Below are positions 1 through 8,944 of a DNA stretch of 64,000 nt, piece by piece. Numbering within the stretch: position 1 is the first letter of the stretch; each line of letters starts with the position of its first letter. The position numbers were made by a program, and so were the translations under genes. Source of the DNA: Corallococcus sp. NCRR (GTDB taxonomy: Bacteria; Myxococcota; Myxococcia; Myxococcales; Myxococcaceae); contig NZ_CP114039.1 in the NCBI RefSeq assembly GCF_026965535.1, forward strand, positions 3,038,001-3,102,000, in the 5' to 3' direction. The notes beneath the pieces were generated by a model. It did no database searches. It was not told the origin of the DNA and was given only the letters and a program-made list of their open reading frames with translations.

Positions 1-1592
1 CGCTCCCCACGCTGTTCCCCTCGGCCGTGGTGGTGCGGTCGCCGGAGGGGCTGGACCTGCGCACGCTGAGCCGCGCGGAGGACGCGCCCGTTTCGCCCCG
101 CCGTCGCGCCCGCGTGCGGGCGCCCGCGGTGCCGAACGCGCTGCCCCGCAGCGGCTGGGCGGACGCGGCCCGGGCGGCGGGCGCGTCGCGGGCGGCCATC
201 GCGCTGGCGGAGGTGCGCGACGAGCTGGCGGATGCGTTCGCCAGCGGCCTGTCGGCGGTGAGCCCCCGCACGGTGGAACCGCTGGTGTCCCGGCTGAAGG
301 AGCTGGGGCTGGAGAAGCCGGGCGCGCTCCTGGAGGCGCTGGCGCAGCGGGCGGACCCGGCGGAGCGGCTGGACGACTTCATCAAGGTGTACCAGGTGCT
401 GGGCATCGCGCTGGTGCGGCTGTCGGGCGCGGTGCAGGTGGACCTGTCCCAACTGGAGTCCGTGCCCACGCACCCGAGCATCCGCGTGCAGAAGCCGGAG
501 GAGGCGCTGACCCCGGGCGAGGCCATGGTGCGCCGGGCGCGCGGGGAGCTGACGCGCTACGAGGCGGCGGCGCACGCGGCGCGCTACTACGCGAGCCTGG
601 GCGCGGACGTCCTGGCCCGGGAGTTCTACCCGACGTGGAGCGACGGCGCGGCGAGCGCCTTCGTGGCGCGGACGGTGGCGGCGCTGGGCGAGAGCGCCCT
701 GGGCGCCGTGCGCAGCGCGCTGGGCGAGCACCACAGCCGCATGGTGCGCCGCACCGCCATCCGCGTGCTGGGCGCGCTGGGCGGCGTGCAGGCGCGGCGC
801 GAATTGGACGCCGTGACGCGCCGGGGCCATGACATGGGCCTGCGCCTGTTCGCGAAGGAGACGCTGGAGGACGTGCAGGCCCGCGAGACGGGCGAGGCGG
901 CGGTGCTGGAGCTCTCCAAGCGCCGCAAGGAGAAGGCGGTGCCGCTGATGCAGGCGGCGCTGTCCGAGACGACGAAGGACTCGCGCGGGGCGGCCGTGGC
1001 CATGCTGGCGGACCTGGGCACGGTGGCCATGCCCGTGCTGCGCCAGGTGCTGCACGCAGACCCGGCGCGCGAGGTGCGGCGCGAGGCGGCGGAGGCGCTG
1101 GCCCGGATGGGGGACGCGGAGGTGCTCGACCGGTTCGTCCTCATGGTGCAGGGTCGAGGCCACGACGACGTGGAGGCCAAGCACGCCGTGTACGCGCTGG
1201 GCATGCTGGGCGACGTGCGTGGCGCGGAGGCCCTGCTGCTGGCGTTCGTGGACGGGTGGAAGCCCGGCGTCGTCGCGGAGGCCATGCGCTCGCTGGGGCT
1301 GGCCCTGCTCCAGCCCGCGCTGGACCTGGCCGAGCGGCGCCCGGAGGAGCTGGAGCGCAAGGCGTTCCGGGGCCTCTTCGAGAACTTCCTGCCCACCGAC
1401 CTGGCCCGGGCGCTGGAGGCCCGGCTCAAGGCGTCCCTCGAGCACCCGGACCTGCTGGCCCGCGCGGCGGTGTACCTGAAGGTCGCGGCCTCCAGTCCGG
1501 CGGTGGGCAAGCACATCGCCCAGCGCCTCATGGAGATCCCCTCCGTGGCCCATGACAAGGCCCTGGCCAAGGCGGCGAAGAAACTCCTGTGA
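1..1592 (+). CDS. HEAT-repeat domain protein, 5' end cut by the window edge
   Basis: The reading frame is open from base 3 with no stop, and the sense sequence upstream of the first GTG (base 27) reads as protein, so the true start probably lies outside the window. 529 residues are visible. From about residue 210 to the end it is made of helical repeats of roughly 30 residues rich in Ala, Leu, Arg and Glu (for example the stretches around RTAIRVLGALGG and REVRREAAEALARMGD), the signature of HEAT/PBS-lyase-type alpha solenoids. Such solenoids act as binding scaffolds; no catalytic motif is seen. The N-terminal 200 residues have no recognised domain. The stop overlaps the GTG start of the methyltransferase (GTGA), so the two are probably co-translated. 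Partner and process are unknown. Confidence 0.8.
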   Translation, partial: LPTLFPSAVVVRSPEGLDLRTLSRAEDAPVSPRRRARVRAPAVPNALPRSGWADAARAAGASRAAIALAEVRDELADAFASGLSAVSPRTVEPLVSRLKELGLEKPGALLEALAQRADPAERLDDFIKVYQVLGIALVRLSGAVQVDLSQLESVPTHPSIRVQKPEEALTPGEAMVRRARGELTRYEAAAHAARYYASLGADVLAREFYPTWSDGAASAFVARTVAALGESALGAVRSALGEHHSRMVRRTAIRVLGALGGVQARRELDAVTRRGHDMGLRLFAKETLEDVQARETGEAAVLELSKRRKEKAVPLMQAALSETTKDSRGAAVAMLADLGTVAMPVLRQVLHADPAREVRREAAEALARMGDAEVLDRFVLMVQGRGHDDVEAKHAVYALGMLGDVRGAEALLLAFVDGWKPGVVAEAMRSLGLALLQPALDLAERRPEELERKAFRGLFENFLPTDLARALEARLKASLEHPDLLARAAVYLKVAASSPAVGKHIAQRLMEIPSVAHDKALAKAAKKLL

Positions 1593-2371
1593 CGCCCCCA
1601 CCGCGCCGCGACGACTCGCTGGAGGAGTTCGAGCTGCCGTTCCTCGAGCGGCTGTCGCTCCAGGTGCAGGGCATCGTCATCGCGGTCGTGCTGCGCGTCA
1701 CCGACCTGCTGCTGCTGCTGCCGCGCCCCTGGCTCCTGAAGCCGTACCTGGGGTTGTGGTGGCAGCGCGTCCTGCGGACGCCCTTCCGCTGGCGGCGCAC
1801 CTTCGAGATGGCCCGGGCGCTCCAGGCCTCGGGCCAGACCTTCCGCGAGCTGATGTACGGGGAGACGCCGCTGGTGACGGCGCTGTGGTTCCTCAAGCGG
1901 GCGGGCGTGGGGCGCGGCAGCCGGGTGGTGGACCTGGGCGCGGGGCGCGGACGCGTGCTGCTCGCCGCGCGCTGGTGGGGCGCCGGGGCGCATGGCGTGG
2001 AGCTCATCGCGGACCACGTGGCGCGCGTGGCGCCGTGGCTCCAGCCCGCGGGCATCACGCTCAGCGTGGGCGACATGACCCGCGAACCCCTGGGAGACGC
2101 GACCCACATCTTCTGCAACTGGGTGGCGTTCAGCCCGGAGACCAAGGCCCGGCTCGTCACCCACCTGCGCACCTGCGCGCCCGGCACGCGCATCATCACG
2201 GTCACCCGTCCCATCCAGGCGGAGGGCTTCACCGGTCAAGCCTGCCATTGGATGCTCTTCACCTGGGGCTTCGAAAAAGTCTGGCTTCAGGAGTACCGTC
2301 CAGGCCCCATTGAAAGCCTGACGGCAGTCCGAGGTGATGGAGATGACGCAGCGGAGGCAGGACCCGCCTGA
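1589..2371 (+). CDS. class I SAM-dependent methyltransferase, membrane-anchored
   Basis: 260 residues from a GTG that overlaps the previous stop by four bases. A hydrophobic helix lies at about residues 27-48, followed by a cytoplasmic domain. Motif I of Rossmann-fold methyltransferases is clear (DLGAGRGR, residues 115-122), followed by an acidic end of strand 2 (GVEL, residues 136-139) and a motif similar to motif IV (THIFCNWVAF). This supports binding of S-adenosylmethionine. The substrate cannot be told; related small membrane-linked methyltransferases act on lipids, proteins or small molecules. The 3' end overlaps the TetR gene by 38 bases in another frame, so the three genes 1-2906 look like one transcript. 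Confidence 0.8.
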   Translation: MTPPPRRDDSLEEFELPFLERLSLQVQGIVIAVVLRVTDLLLLLPRPWLLKPYLGLWWQRVLRTPFRWRRTFEMARALQASGQTFRELMYGETPLVTALWFLKRAGVGRGSRVVDLGAGRGRVLLAARWWGAGAHGVELIADHVARVAPWLQPAGITLSVGDMTREPLGDATHIFCNWVAFSPETKARLVTHLRTCAPGTRIITVTRPIQAEGFTGQACHWMLFTWGFEKVWLQEYRPGPIESLTAVRGDGDDAAEAGPA

Positions 2372-2906
2372 AGTGACGCGTGAGCAGCTTTTCCAGGCGG
2401 CCGCGGACCTCATCCTGAAGCAGGGGATCCAGGCCGTCACGCTCGACGCCATCGCCGCGCGAGCAGGCGTGTTGAAGGAGGACCTCCTCCAGCATTTCCA
2501 GACCAAGCCCATCCTGCTCGATGCGCTGTTCGAGGACGCGACCCAGCGCTTCGCCGGGGCCGTCGCCGCCGAGATGGCGAAGGACCCGGACGCCAACGGC
2601 CGGGGAACCCGCGCGTATCTCCGGGTGACGGTCGCCGCTCCCGCGGATGACGAGGAGGTCCACGTCATGCGCTCGCTCATCGGGCTCATGCTCTTCGACC
2701 CGGAGGTCCGGGAGCTCTGGAGCTCCATCTGGGACGATGCGCGGGAGGAGCAGCTCAGCCTCCAGGAGCGCGAGTCGCCGGAGCTCACGCTCTGCCGTCT
2801 GGCGATCGACGGGTTGTGGATGTCGGACATGCTGGAGCACCGCGCCGTCTCCAGCCAGATGCGCGCGGCGGTCATCCGGCGAATCGAGGAGATGACCCGC
2901 AAGTAG
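2334..2906 (+). CDS. TetR/AcrR family transcriptional regulator
   Basis: 190 residues. The N-terminal 60 residues form a TetR-type helix-turn-helix: an AAADLILKQG helix, then VTLDAIAARAGV, then an LLQHFQTKPILLDALF helix where the usual YYHF is replaced by LQHF. The C-terminal part is the variable ligand-binding and dimerisation domain. The start may be GTG 2334 or ATG 2337/2343, all inside the end of the methyltransferase gene, which indicates translational coupling. TetR proteins usually repress their own operon or a neighbour; no palindrome was found nearby that could be assigned as its operator. Confidence 0.85.
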   Translation: MMEMTQRRQDPPEVTREQLFQAAADLILKQGIQAVTLDAIAARAGVLKEDLLQHFQTKPILLDALFEDATQRFAGAVAAEMAKDPDANGRGTRAYLRVTVAAPADDEEVHVMRSLIGLMLFDPEVRELWSSIWDDAREEQLSLQERESPELTLCRLAIDGLWMSDMLEHRAVSSQMRAAVIRRIEEMTRK

Positions 2907-2930
2907 TCCGCGGAGCTCCGTGACGACGGC

Positions 2931-5159
2931 TCACGGATTCTGGAAGAGCGATGGCGCCGGGACGGCCTCCAGGGACCCGGTGCCATTGCCCAGCGACCCG
3001 TGGAGGTTGTCGCCCCAGCCCCAGACGCTCCCATCCGCGCGAAGGGCCAGCGCATGGAGTCCGCCCGCGCTGAGGGAGACGACGTCCGACAGGATGGAGA
3101 CCTGGACGGGCGTGGACCGCGAGGTGCGGGTGCCGTCCCCCAACTGGCCGGAGCTGTTGTTGCCCCAGGCCCAGACGGTGCCGTCGGCCTTGAGGGCCAA
3201 GGAGTAATCCCGGCCCGTGGCGATGGCGGTGACCTCCGTGAGGCCGAGGACCTGGACGGGGACCCGTGGCGTGGTGGTGGTGCCGTCCCCGAGCTGACCG
3301 GAGCCGTTGTTGCCCCAGGCCCAGACGGTGCCATCGGAGCGGAGCGCGAGCGAGTGCTGGGAGGCCGCCACGGCGATGATGTCCGAGAGGGAGGACACCC
3401 GCACGGGCGCCGTGGAGCCCACGAGCGTGCCATCCCCGAGCTGCCCGGCGTAGTTGGCGCCCCAGGCCCAGACGGTGCCATCGGCGCGGAGCGCCAGGGA
3501 GTGGACCCGTCCCGCCGCGCTGGCCGTGACGCCGGTGAGTCCCTGGACCTGCACGGGGGCCGAGCGCGTGGCGGTCGAGCCGTCTCCCAGTTGTCCATAG
3601 GCGTTGTTGCCCCAGGCCCAGAGCGTTCCCTCGTTCTGAAGCGCCAGCGAGTGCACGTCGCTGACCGCGACGGACACGACGTCCGCGAGGTTCGAGACCG
3701 GGCCGGGAACAGGGTCCACGGAGCCGTCCGTCCGGCGGCCCAACTGGGAGGCGAAGTTGGCTCCCCAGCTCCACACGGTCCCGTCCCTCGCGAGCCCCAG
3801 CGCGTGCTGGGCGCTTGTCGCCAGCGAAGTCAGGGACGCGAAGGCGGGGGCCTGGAGGGGAAGGAGGCTGGGGCGCGTGGCGCCGTTGCCCAGTTGCCCC
3901 ATCGCGTTGTCGCCCCAGCCCCAGAGCGCGCCGTCCGGCTTCAGGGCGAGCGAGTAGCCGGTGCCCGCGCTCAGCCATGAGGGGTTCGTGAAGCGGGCGC
4001 GGATGGGGGTGACGAACTGGATGGGAACGCCGTTGCCCAGCTCGCCCGCGCTGTTGTTGCCCCAGGTCCACACGGTGCCGTCGCTTCGTCGCGCCAGCGA
4101 ATGGGTGAGGCCACCCCCCACCGCCACGCCGTTCGTGAAGCCTTGCAGCGGAGCGAAGACTGGCCGCCCCGTCGTCGTGCCGTCGCCCAGCTGACCGGAG
4201 TCGTTGTTCCCCGCCGTCCACACGGTGCCGTCCGCGCGGAGCACCAGGGAGTGCATGTCACCCGTCGCCACGGCCGCGACACGGGAGAGGTCCCGGATGC
4301 GCACGGGCGTCCGCCGTGAATCCATGGAGCCATCGCCCAGTTGGCCGTAACTGTTGTCACCCCAGGCCCAGACATGGCCGTCGGCGTCGAGCGCCAGCGT
4401 GTGGCTGGAGAACGTGTCCACGGCCACGATGCCGCCCAGGGCCGAGAGCCTCACGGGGGAGCGCCGGTGCGTGGTGGTGCCATCGCCCAGGATGCCGCCG
4501 TAGTTGGCGCCCCACGCCCAGACGGAGCCGTCCTCGGTGACCGCGAAGGCGTGGAACAGTCCCGCCGTCAGGGCCACGACGCCGGTGAGGCCAGGGACAG
4601 GAGCTGGCGTGAGCCGCGATGTGGCGGTGCCATCCCCGAGCTGGCCCTGGACGTTCTGTCCCCACGCCCACACGGTGCCATCGCGAAGGAGCGCCAGTGC
4701 GAAGTCATTGCCCGCGCTCAATGCGGAGACCCCCGTGAGTCCCTGCGCCTGGACCGGGAGGGCGCGGTCGGTGGTCGTGCCGTCGCCCAGTTGTCCGGCG
4801 AAGTTCCGGCCCCAGGCCCACACGGTCCCGTCGGCCTTGAGCGCCTGTGACCAGGAGGCGTTCGCGGCCACGGCCACGACGTCCGTGAGGCCCACGACGC
4901 GAACAGGCGTTGCGCGCGTGTCTCCGCGAGTGCCGTCACCCAGTTGCCCGGAGTCGTTGTCCCCCCAGGCCCACACCGTCCCATCCGACGCGATGGCCAG
5001 CGAGTGGCTGTTGCCCACGGCGGTGCGAACCGGATCCGTGGGCTGGAGGAGCCGCGACGATGCGCGCGTCGACGATGCCTCCTGTGTCGTGTCCGCGCAG
5101 CCCGTGGCACTGATGATCAATCCCAGACACAGCGCCGCCACGGTCCTGCTGGGGTTCAC
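2931..5159 (-). CDS. RCC1-repeat lipoprotein (14 repeats)
   Basis: 742 residues starting at GTG 5159 with GGAGG five bases upstream. The N-terminus is a lipoprotein signal peptide with lipobox SATGC (Cys about residue 21). The rest is a chain of 50-residue units, each with a core like VWAWGDNxxGQLGDG; fourteen cores can be counted. RCC1 repeats fold as seven-bladed beta-propellers, so fourteen units would fit two complete propellers. In bacteria such proteins are surface or secreted binding modules; the ligand is unknown. Repeat-to-repeat DNA similarity is high, so this region is prone to recombination and assembly error. It converges on the TetR gene with 24 bases between stops. Confidence 0.9.
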   Translation of the reverse strand: MNPSRTVAALCLGLIISATGCADTTQEASSTRASSRLLQPTDPVRTAVGNSHSLAIASDGTVWAWGDNDSGQLGDGTRGDTRATPVRVVGLTDVVAVAANASWSQALKADGTVWAWGRNFAGQLGDGTTTDRALPVQAQGLTGVSALSAGNDFALALLRDGTVWAWGQNVQGQLGDGTATSRLTPAPVPGLTGVVALTAGLFHAFAVTEDGSVWAWGANYGGILGDGTTTHRRSPVRLSALGGIVAVDTFSSHTLALDADGHVWAWGDNSYGQLGDGSMDSRRTPVRIRDLSRVAAVATGDMHSLVLRADGTVWTAGNNDSGQLGDGTTTGRPVFAPLQGFTNGVAVGGGLTHSLARRSDGTVWTWGNNSAGELGNGVPIQFVTPIRARFTNPSWLSAGTGYSLALKPDGALWGWGDNAMGQLGNGATRPSLLPLQAPAFASLTSLATSAQHALGLARDGTVWSWGANFASQLGRRTDGSVDPVPGPVSNLADVVSVAVSDVHSLALQNEGTLWAWGNNAYGQLGDGSTATRSAPVQVQGLTGVTASAAGRVHSLALRADGTVWAWGANYAGQLGDGTLVGSTAPVRVSSLSDIIAVAASQHSLALRSDGTVWAWGNNGSGQLGDGTTTTPRVPVQVLGLTEVTAIATGRDYSLALKADGTVWAWGNNSSGQLGDGTRTSRSTPVQVSILSDVVSLSAGGLHALALRADGSVWGWGDNLHGSLGNGTGSLEAVPAPSLFQNP

Positions 5160-5222
5160 GCATGCCTCCTGAGCAAGAGCCGGGTGTGAAGCGAGGGCCT
5201 GTGAGGAGGTGGTGCCGGTGCG

Positions 5223-6617
5223 TCAGCGCGTCAAGTGTTTGAGGGTGAGGTAGACGAACTCCGCGCCGGGCTGGAGGGACGCCGCCGGGACGCGCTCGTT
5301 GGGGGCGTGCGCGGTGCGCGCATCGTCAGGTGTCAGCGCGAAGAGGTCGATGCCATAGGCGTGGATGCCCGCGCGGCGCAGCGTGGCGGACTCGGTGGTG
5401 CCGGTGGACATGCGCGGAATCACCGGCGCCTTCGGCCACACCTTCGCCGTGGCGGCCCTCACCGCGCGGAACATGGCGTTGTCCCCCACGGGGGACATGG
5501 GCGAGTCCGGCGGCGACACGTCCATCTCCACCTGGATGTCCTGGTCATTCACCGCCGCGACGATGTGCTCGCGCACGGCCTTCGGGTCCGCGTCCGGCAG
5601 CAGGCGGCAGTTCACGGTGGCCTCGGCGGTGGCGGGGATGACGTTGGACTTCGTGCCCGCCTTGAACACCGTGGGCACGCAGGTGGTGCGCAGCACGGCG
5701 CCCAGCGCCGGGTCCAGCCGGGCCACGGTCGTCACGGCGTCCTCGGGCGGCGCGTCCGGTGAGGCGGCGATGCGGCGCAGTGCCTGTCCCAACTCGCCGG
5801 GAGCCGCCTGGGCGCGGCCCTGCACGTGGAGCCGGGCGGCGGGCGTCAGGTGCGCGGGGAAGGTGAGGGCGCCCACGCGCGCCACCGCCGCGGCCACCCG
5901 CACCAGGGGCCCCGCGTCCACGGGCGGCGCGGAGGAGTGGCCTCCGGGGCCGGTGGCCTTGAGCGTCACGTTGCGGGACACGCGCTCCGCGGCCTGGAGC
6001 GCCACGAAGCGCACCTCCTTGCGGTCCGGCGACAGCTCCGTGAGGCCGCCCTCGTTGAGCGCGAACTCCGCCTCCTTGAGCTCCGGACGGTGCTCCATCA
6101 TCCAGTCCAGTCCCTGTCCGGAGCCCACCTCTTCGTCCGCGCCCAGGTACAGCAGGATGTCGCGCGAGCGAGCCCCGCCCTCCTGCTTCAGCCGGCGCAG
6201 CGCGAGGATGCTCGCCGCCGCCATGCCCTTGTTGTCCTGCACCCCACGCCCATAGATCAGGCCGTCCTTCTCCGTGAGCGTCCACGGGTCGGTGGCCCAC
6301 TCGGTCTTCACCGCGGGCACCGTGTCCAGGTGCGCGAGCACGAGCACCGGCCGGCCCTCGCCGCTACCCTTCAAGCGCACCAGCAGGTTGCCTCGACCGG
6401 GCGAGGGCTCGATGAGCTCCGCTTCGATGCCGGCCTCGCGCAGCCACTTCGCCGCCACCCGGGCCGCGGCCGTCTCGTTGCCGGGCGGGTTGGAGGTGTC
6501 CGCGGCGACGAGCTCCGCGAGCAGCGTCCGCAGCTCATCCTTGGGAGCGGGACGGGATGACGCGGCGTGGCTTGGACCCAGCGCGAACAAGGCGATGACG
6601 AGGGGCAGGAGACGCAT
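5223..6617 (-). CDS. exported M20-family metallopeptidase
   Basis: 464 residues with a Sec signal peptide (MRLLPLVIALFALGPSHA, cleavage after about residue 18). The zinc-peptidase motifs of family M20 are intact: HLD (residues 96-98, first metal ligand), GVQDNKG (bridging Asp about 128), GADEEVG (catalytic and ligand Glu about 162-163), and the GPGGHSS loop of the lid domain. M20 enzymes remove N-terminal or C-terminal residues from small peptides or deacylate amino acids; the architecture (catalytic domain, inserted dimerisation domain, C-terminal catalytic half) is complete. The signal peptide suggests action in the periplasm or outside. It is divergent from the dipeptide epimerase with 96 bases between starts, so both may serve peptide use. 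Confidence 0.9.
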   Translation of the reverse strand: MRLLPLVIALFALGPSHAASSRPAPKDELRTLLAELVAADTSNPPGNETAAARVAAKWLREAGIEAELIEPSPGRGNLLVRLKGSGEGRPVLVLAHLDTVPAVKTEWATDPWTLTEKDGLIYGRGVQDNKGMAAASILALRRLKQEGGARSRDILLYLGADEEVGSGQGLDWMMEHRPELKEAEFALNEGGLTELSPDRKEVRFVALQAAERVSRNVTLKATGPGGHSSAPPVDAGPLVRVAAAVARVGALTFPAHLTPAARLHVQGRAQAAPGELGQALRRIAASPDAPPEDAVTTVARLDPALGAVLRTTCVPTVFKAGTKSNVIPATAEATVNCRLLPDADPKAVREHIVAAVNDQDIQVEMDVSPPDSPMSPVGDNAMFRAVRAATAKVWPKAPVIPRMSTGTTESATLRRAGIHAYGIDLFALTPDDARTAHAPNERVPAASLQPGAEFVYLTLKHLTR

Positions 6618-6713
6618 GGTGGAGAGGCTCGCCCCTTCTGGCCCGGGAAGGCAACGGAAGCGGTGTTTGCGAGGAGTGCCGTGTTAAGGGAAGGGCCCTG
6701 GAGGGATTCCGCC

Positions 6714-7733
6714 ATGGCCTCGCCGTTGAGCTTTCGCACCGTGGAACTGCCGCTGCGTCACGCCTGGACCATTGCCCGGGGCACGAGCACGGTGAAGCGC
6801 AACGTGTTCGTGGAGGTGCGCTCGGAGGGACACGTGGGGTACGGCGAGGCCGCGCCCAACGTGCGCTACGGCGAGTCATGGGAGACGGTGGAGGCGGCAC
6901 TCCACAAGTTGGCCCCGGTGCTGGAGGGCCGCGACCTGCGCCACTTCCGCGACGTGTCCGAGGCCGTGGACGCGGCGCTGCCGGACAACCCCGCGGCGAA
7001 GGCGGCGGTGGACCTGGCGCTGCATGACTGGGCGGGCAAGGTGATGGGCGTGCCGCTGTACCGGATGCTGGGCGTGGACCCCACGCGGCAGCCGGTGACG
7101 TCCATGTCCATTGGCATCGACGTGCCGGAGACGCTGGCCGTGAAGGTGCGCGAGGCGGCGGACTTCCCGGTGCTGAAGGTGAAGCTGGGCGCGGACCGCG
7201 TGCAGGAGGTGTTCGGCACGGTGCGCTCGCTCACGGGGCAGACCATCCGCGTGGACGCGAACGAGGCGTGGAAGCCGGACGAGGCGCTGGCGCACATCCA
7301 GTGGCTGTCCACGCAGGGCGTGGAGCTGGTGGAGCAGCCGCTGCCCGCGGCGGACGTGGAGGGCGCGAAGTGGCTGCGCGCGCGCTCGCCGCTGCCGCTG
7401 GTGGCGGACGAGTCGCTGACGAAGGCGTCGGACGTGCCGAAGCTGGCGGAGGGCTTCCACGGCATCAACGTGAAGCTCCAGAAGAGCGGCGGCATCCGTG
7501 AGGCGTTGCGCATCATCGAGACGGCGCGCGCGTGCGGCCTGAAGGTGATGCTGGGCTGCATGGTGGAGACGGGGCTGGGCATCGCGGCGGGCGCGCACCT
7601 GGCGCCGCTGGTGGACTGGGTGGACCTGGATGGAAACCTGCTGCTCGCGCAAGACCCATACCGCGCGCATCCGGTGGCGCAGGGCCGCATCCGGCTGGGA
7701 GCAGGCGCGGGCCTGGGCGTGGAGCCCCGGTGA
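6714..7733 (+). CDS. dipeptide epimerase (enolase superfamily, L-Ala-D/L-Glu type)
   Basis: 339 residues from ATG 6714, chosen because GGAGGG lies eight bases upstream; an upstream in-frame ATG would run back into the divergent peptidase. The enolase-superfamily residues of the muconate-lactonising/AEE subgroup are present: KVK (K155, K157), Asp of DANEAW (D181), Glu of VEQPL (E207), Asp of ADES (D232) and Lys of NVKLQK (K254), which line up with the metal ligands and two catalytic lysines of the E. coli and Bacillus enzymes. Members epimerise L-Ala-D-Glu to L-Ala-L-Glu during murein peptide recycling; specificity for other dipeptides cannot be excluded. The stop overlaps the next GTG (GTGA), so it is coupled to the DUF819 gene. 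Confidence 0.88.
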   Translation: MASPLSFRTVELPLRHAWTIARGTSTVKRNVFVEVRSEGHVGYGEAAPNVRYGESWETVEAALHKLAPVLEGRDLRHFRDVSEAVDAALPDNPAAKAAVDLALHDWAGKVMGVPLYRMLGVDPTRQPVTSMSIGIDVPETLAVKVREAADFPVLKVKLGADRVQEVFGTVRSLTGQTIRVDANEAWKPDEALAHIQWLSTQGVELVEQPLPAADVEGAKWLRARSPLPLVADESLTKASDVPKLAEGFHGINVKLQKSGGIREALRIIETARACGLKVMLGCMVETGLGIAAGAHLAPLVDWVDLDGNLLLAQDPYRAHPVAQGRIRLGAGAGLGVEPR

Positions 7734-8932
7734 CGCCACCGCTCATCCAGGACCCCATGGGGGTGCTCGCCGTGCTGCTCGCGGTGCTGGCGGGGTTGTA
7801 TGCGTTGCAGCGCTACCCGGCGGTGGCGCGGTTCTTCAACGTCGTGCCGCTGCTGGTGTTCGCGTACTTCGTGCCGACGCTGCTGTCGAACACGGGCGTC
7901 ATCCCCACGCAGTCGGAGCTGTACCGCTTCACGCGCGTGTACCTGCTGCCCGCGAGCCTGGTGTTGCTGGTGCTGTCGGTGGACCTGCCGGCCATCGCCC
8001 GGCTGGGGCGCAGCGCGGTGGGCGTGTTCCTGGCGGGCTCGGTGGGCATCATGGTGGGCGGGCCGCTCGCGTATCTGGCGTTGGGGTGGCTGGTGCCGGC
8101 GGAGCTGGGGGACCAGGCGTGGAAGGGACTGGCGGCGCTCAGCGGGTCGTGGATTGGCGGCAGCGCGAACTTCGTGGCCATTGGCCAGAGCGTGGGCGCG
8201 CTGGACAGCACGTTGAGCATGATGGTGGTGGTGGACGTGGGCGTGTCCAACGTGTGGACGGCGGTGCTGCTGTCCTTCGCCGGAAGGGAGAAGGCGATGG
8301 ACGCGAGCATCGGCGCGGACCGGACCGCGCTGGACCACGTGCGAGAGGAGTCCGCGCGCATCCAGGCGGCGACCGCCCGGCCCGCGAGCCTGTCTGACCT
8401 GCTGTCGATGCTGGCGGTGGCGTTCGGCGTGACAGTGGTGTGCACGGCGCTGGCGAAGCTGCTGCCGGACCTGGGCAACGTGGTGACGGGCTTCACGTGG
8501 GTGGTGCTGCTGGTGACGACGGTGGGTGTGGTGCTGTCGTTCACGCCGGTGCGCAGGTTGGAGGGCGCGGGGGCGAGCCGGATGGGCTCGCTGTTCCTGT
8601 ACCTGTTGGTGGCGACGATTGGCGCGCAGGCGGAGTTCCGGCGGCTGTGGGACGCGCCCGCGCTGGTGGCGGTGGGCGCGCTGTGGATGTGCATCCACGC
8701 GGCGGTGACGATGGGCGCCCGGCGGTGGCTGAAGGCGCCGGTGTTCTTCGCGGCGGTGGGGTCGCAGGCGAACGTGGGCGGCACGGCCTCCGCGTCCGTG
8801 GTGGCGGCGGCCTTCCATCCCGCGCTCGCGCCGGTGGGCGTGCTGCTCGCGGTGCTGGGGTACGTGCTGGGGACCTACTGCGGGCTGGTGACGGCGCTGA
8901 TGTTGGAGCAGGTGCACCGGATGATTCACTGA
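7730..8932 (+). CDS. DUF819-family integral membrane protein
   Basis: 400 residues from GTG 7730, which overlaps the epimerase stop. The protein has about ten to eleven hydrophobic segments, with a central polar loop at roughly residues 185-225, and the family hallmarks GLAALSGSWIGGSANF and VGSQANVGGTASASVVAAAF near the C-terminal half. DUF819 (YjcL-like) proteins look like secondary transporters with two inverted halves; no substrate has been established to my knowledge. Position between a dipeptide epimerase and a beta-lactamase-fold lipoprotein suggests transport of a murein peptide or dipeptide, which is inference only. Spacing to the next gene is 12 bases. Confidence 0.85.
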   Translation: MTPPLIQDPMGVLAVLLAVLAGLYALQRYPAVARFFNVVPLLVFAYFVPTLLSNTGVIPTQSELYRFTRVYLLPASLVLLVLSVDLPAIARLGRSAVGVFLAGSVGIMVGGPLAYLALGWLVPAELGDQAWKGLAALSGSWIGGSANFVAIGQSVGALDSTLSMMVVVDVGVSNVWTAVLLSFAGREKAMDASIGADRTALDHVREESARIQAATARPASLSDLLSMLAVAFGVTVVCTALAKLLPDLGNVVTGFTWVVLLVTTVGVVLSFTPVRRLEGAGASRMGSLFLYLLVATIGAQAEFRRLWDAPALVAVGALWMCIHAAVTMGARRWLKAPVFFAAVGSQANVGGTASASVVAAAFHPALAPVGVLLAVLGYVLGTYCGLVTALMLEQVHRMIH

Positions 8933-8944
8933 AGGGAGTCGCGA

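Noticed and set aside
6567..6713. N-terminal extension of the dipeptide epimerase
   Set aside because: The extension overlaps the start of the divergent peptidase, lacks homology to the enolase family N-terminus, and ATG 6714 has a good ribosome binding site.
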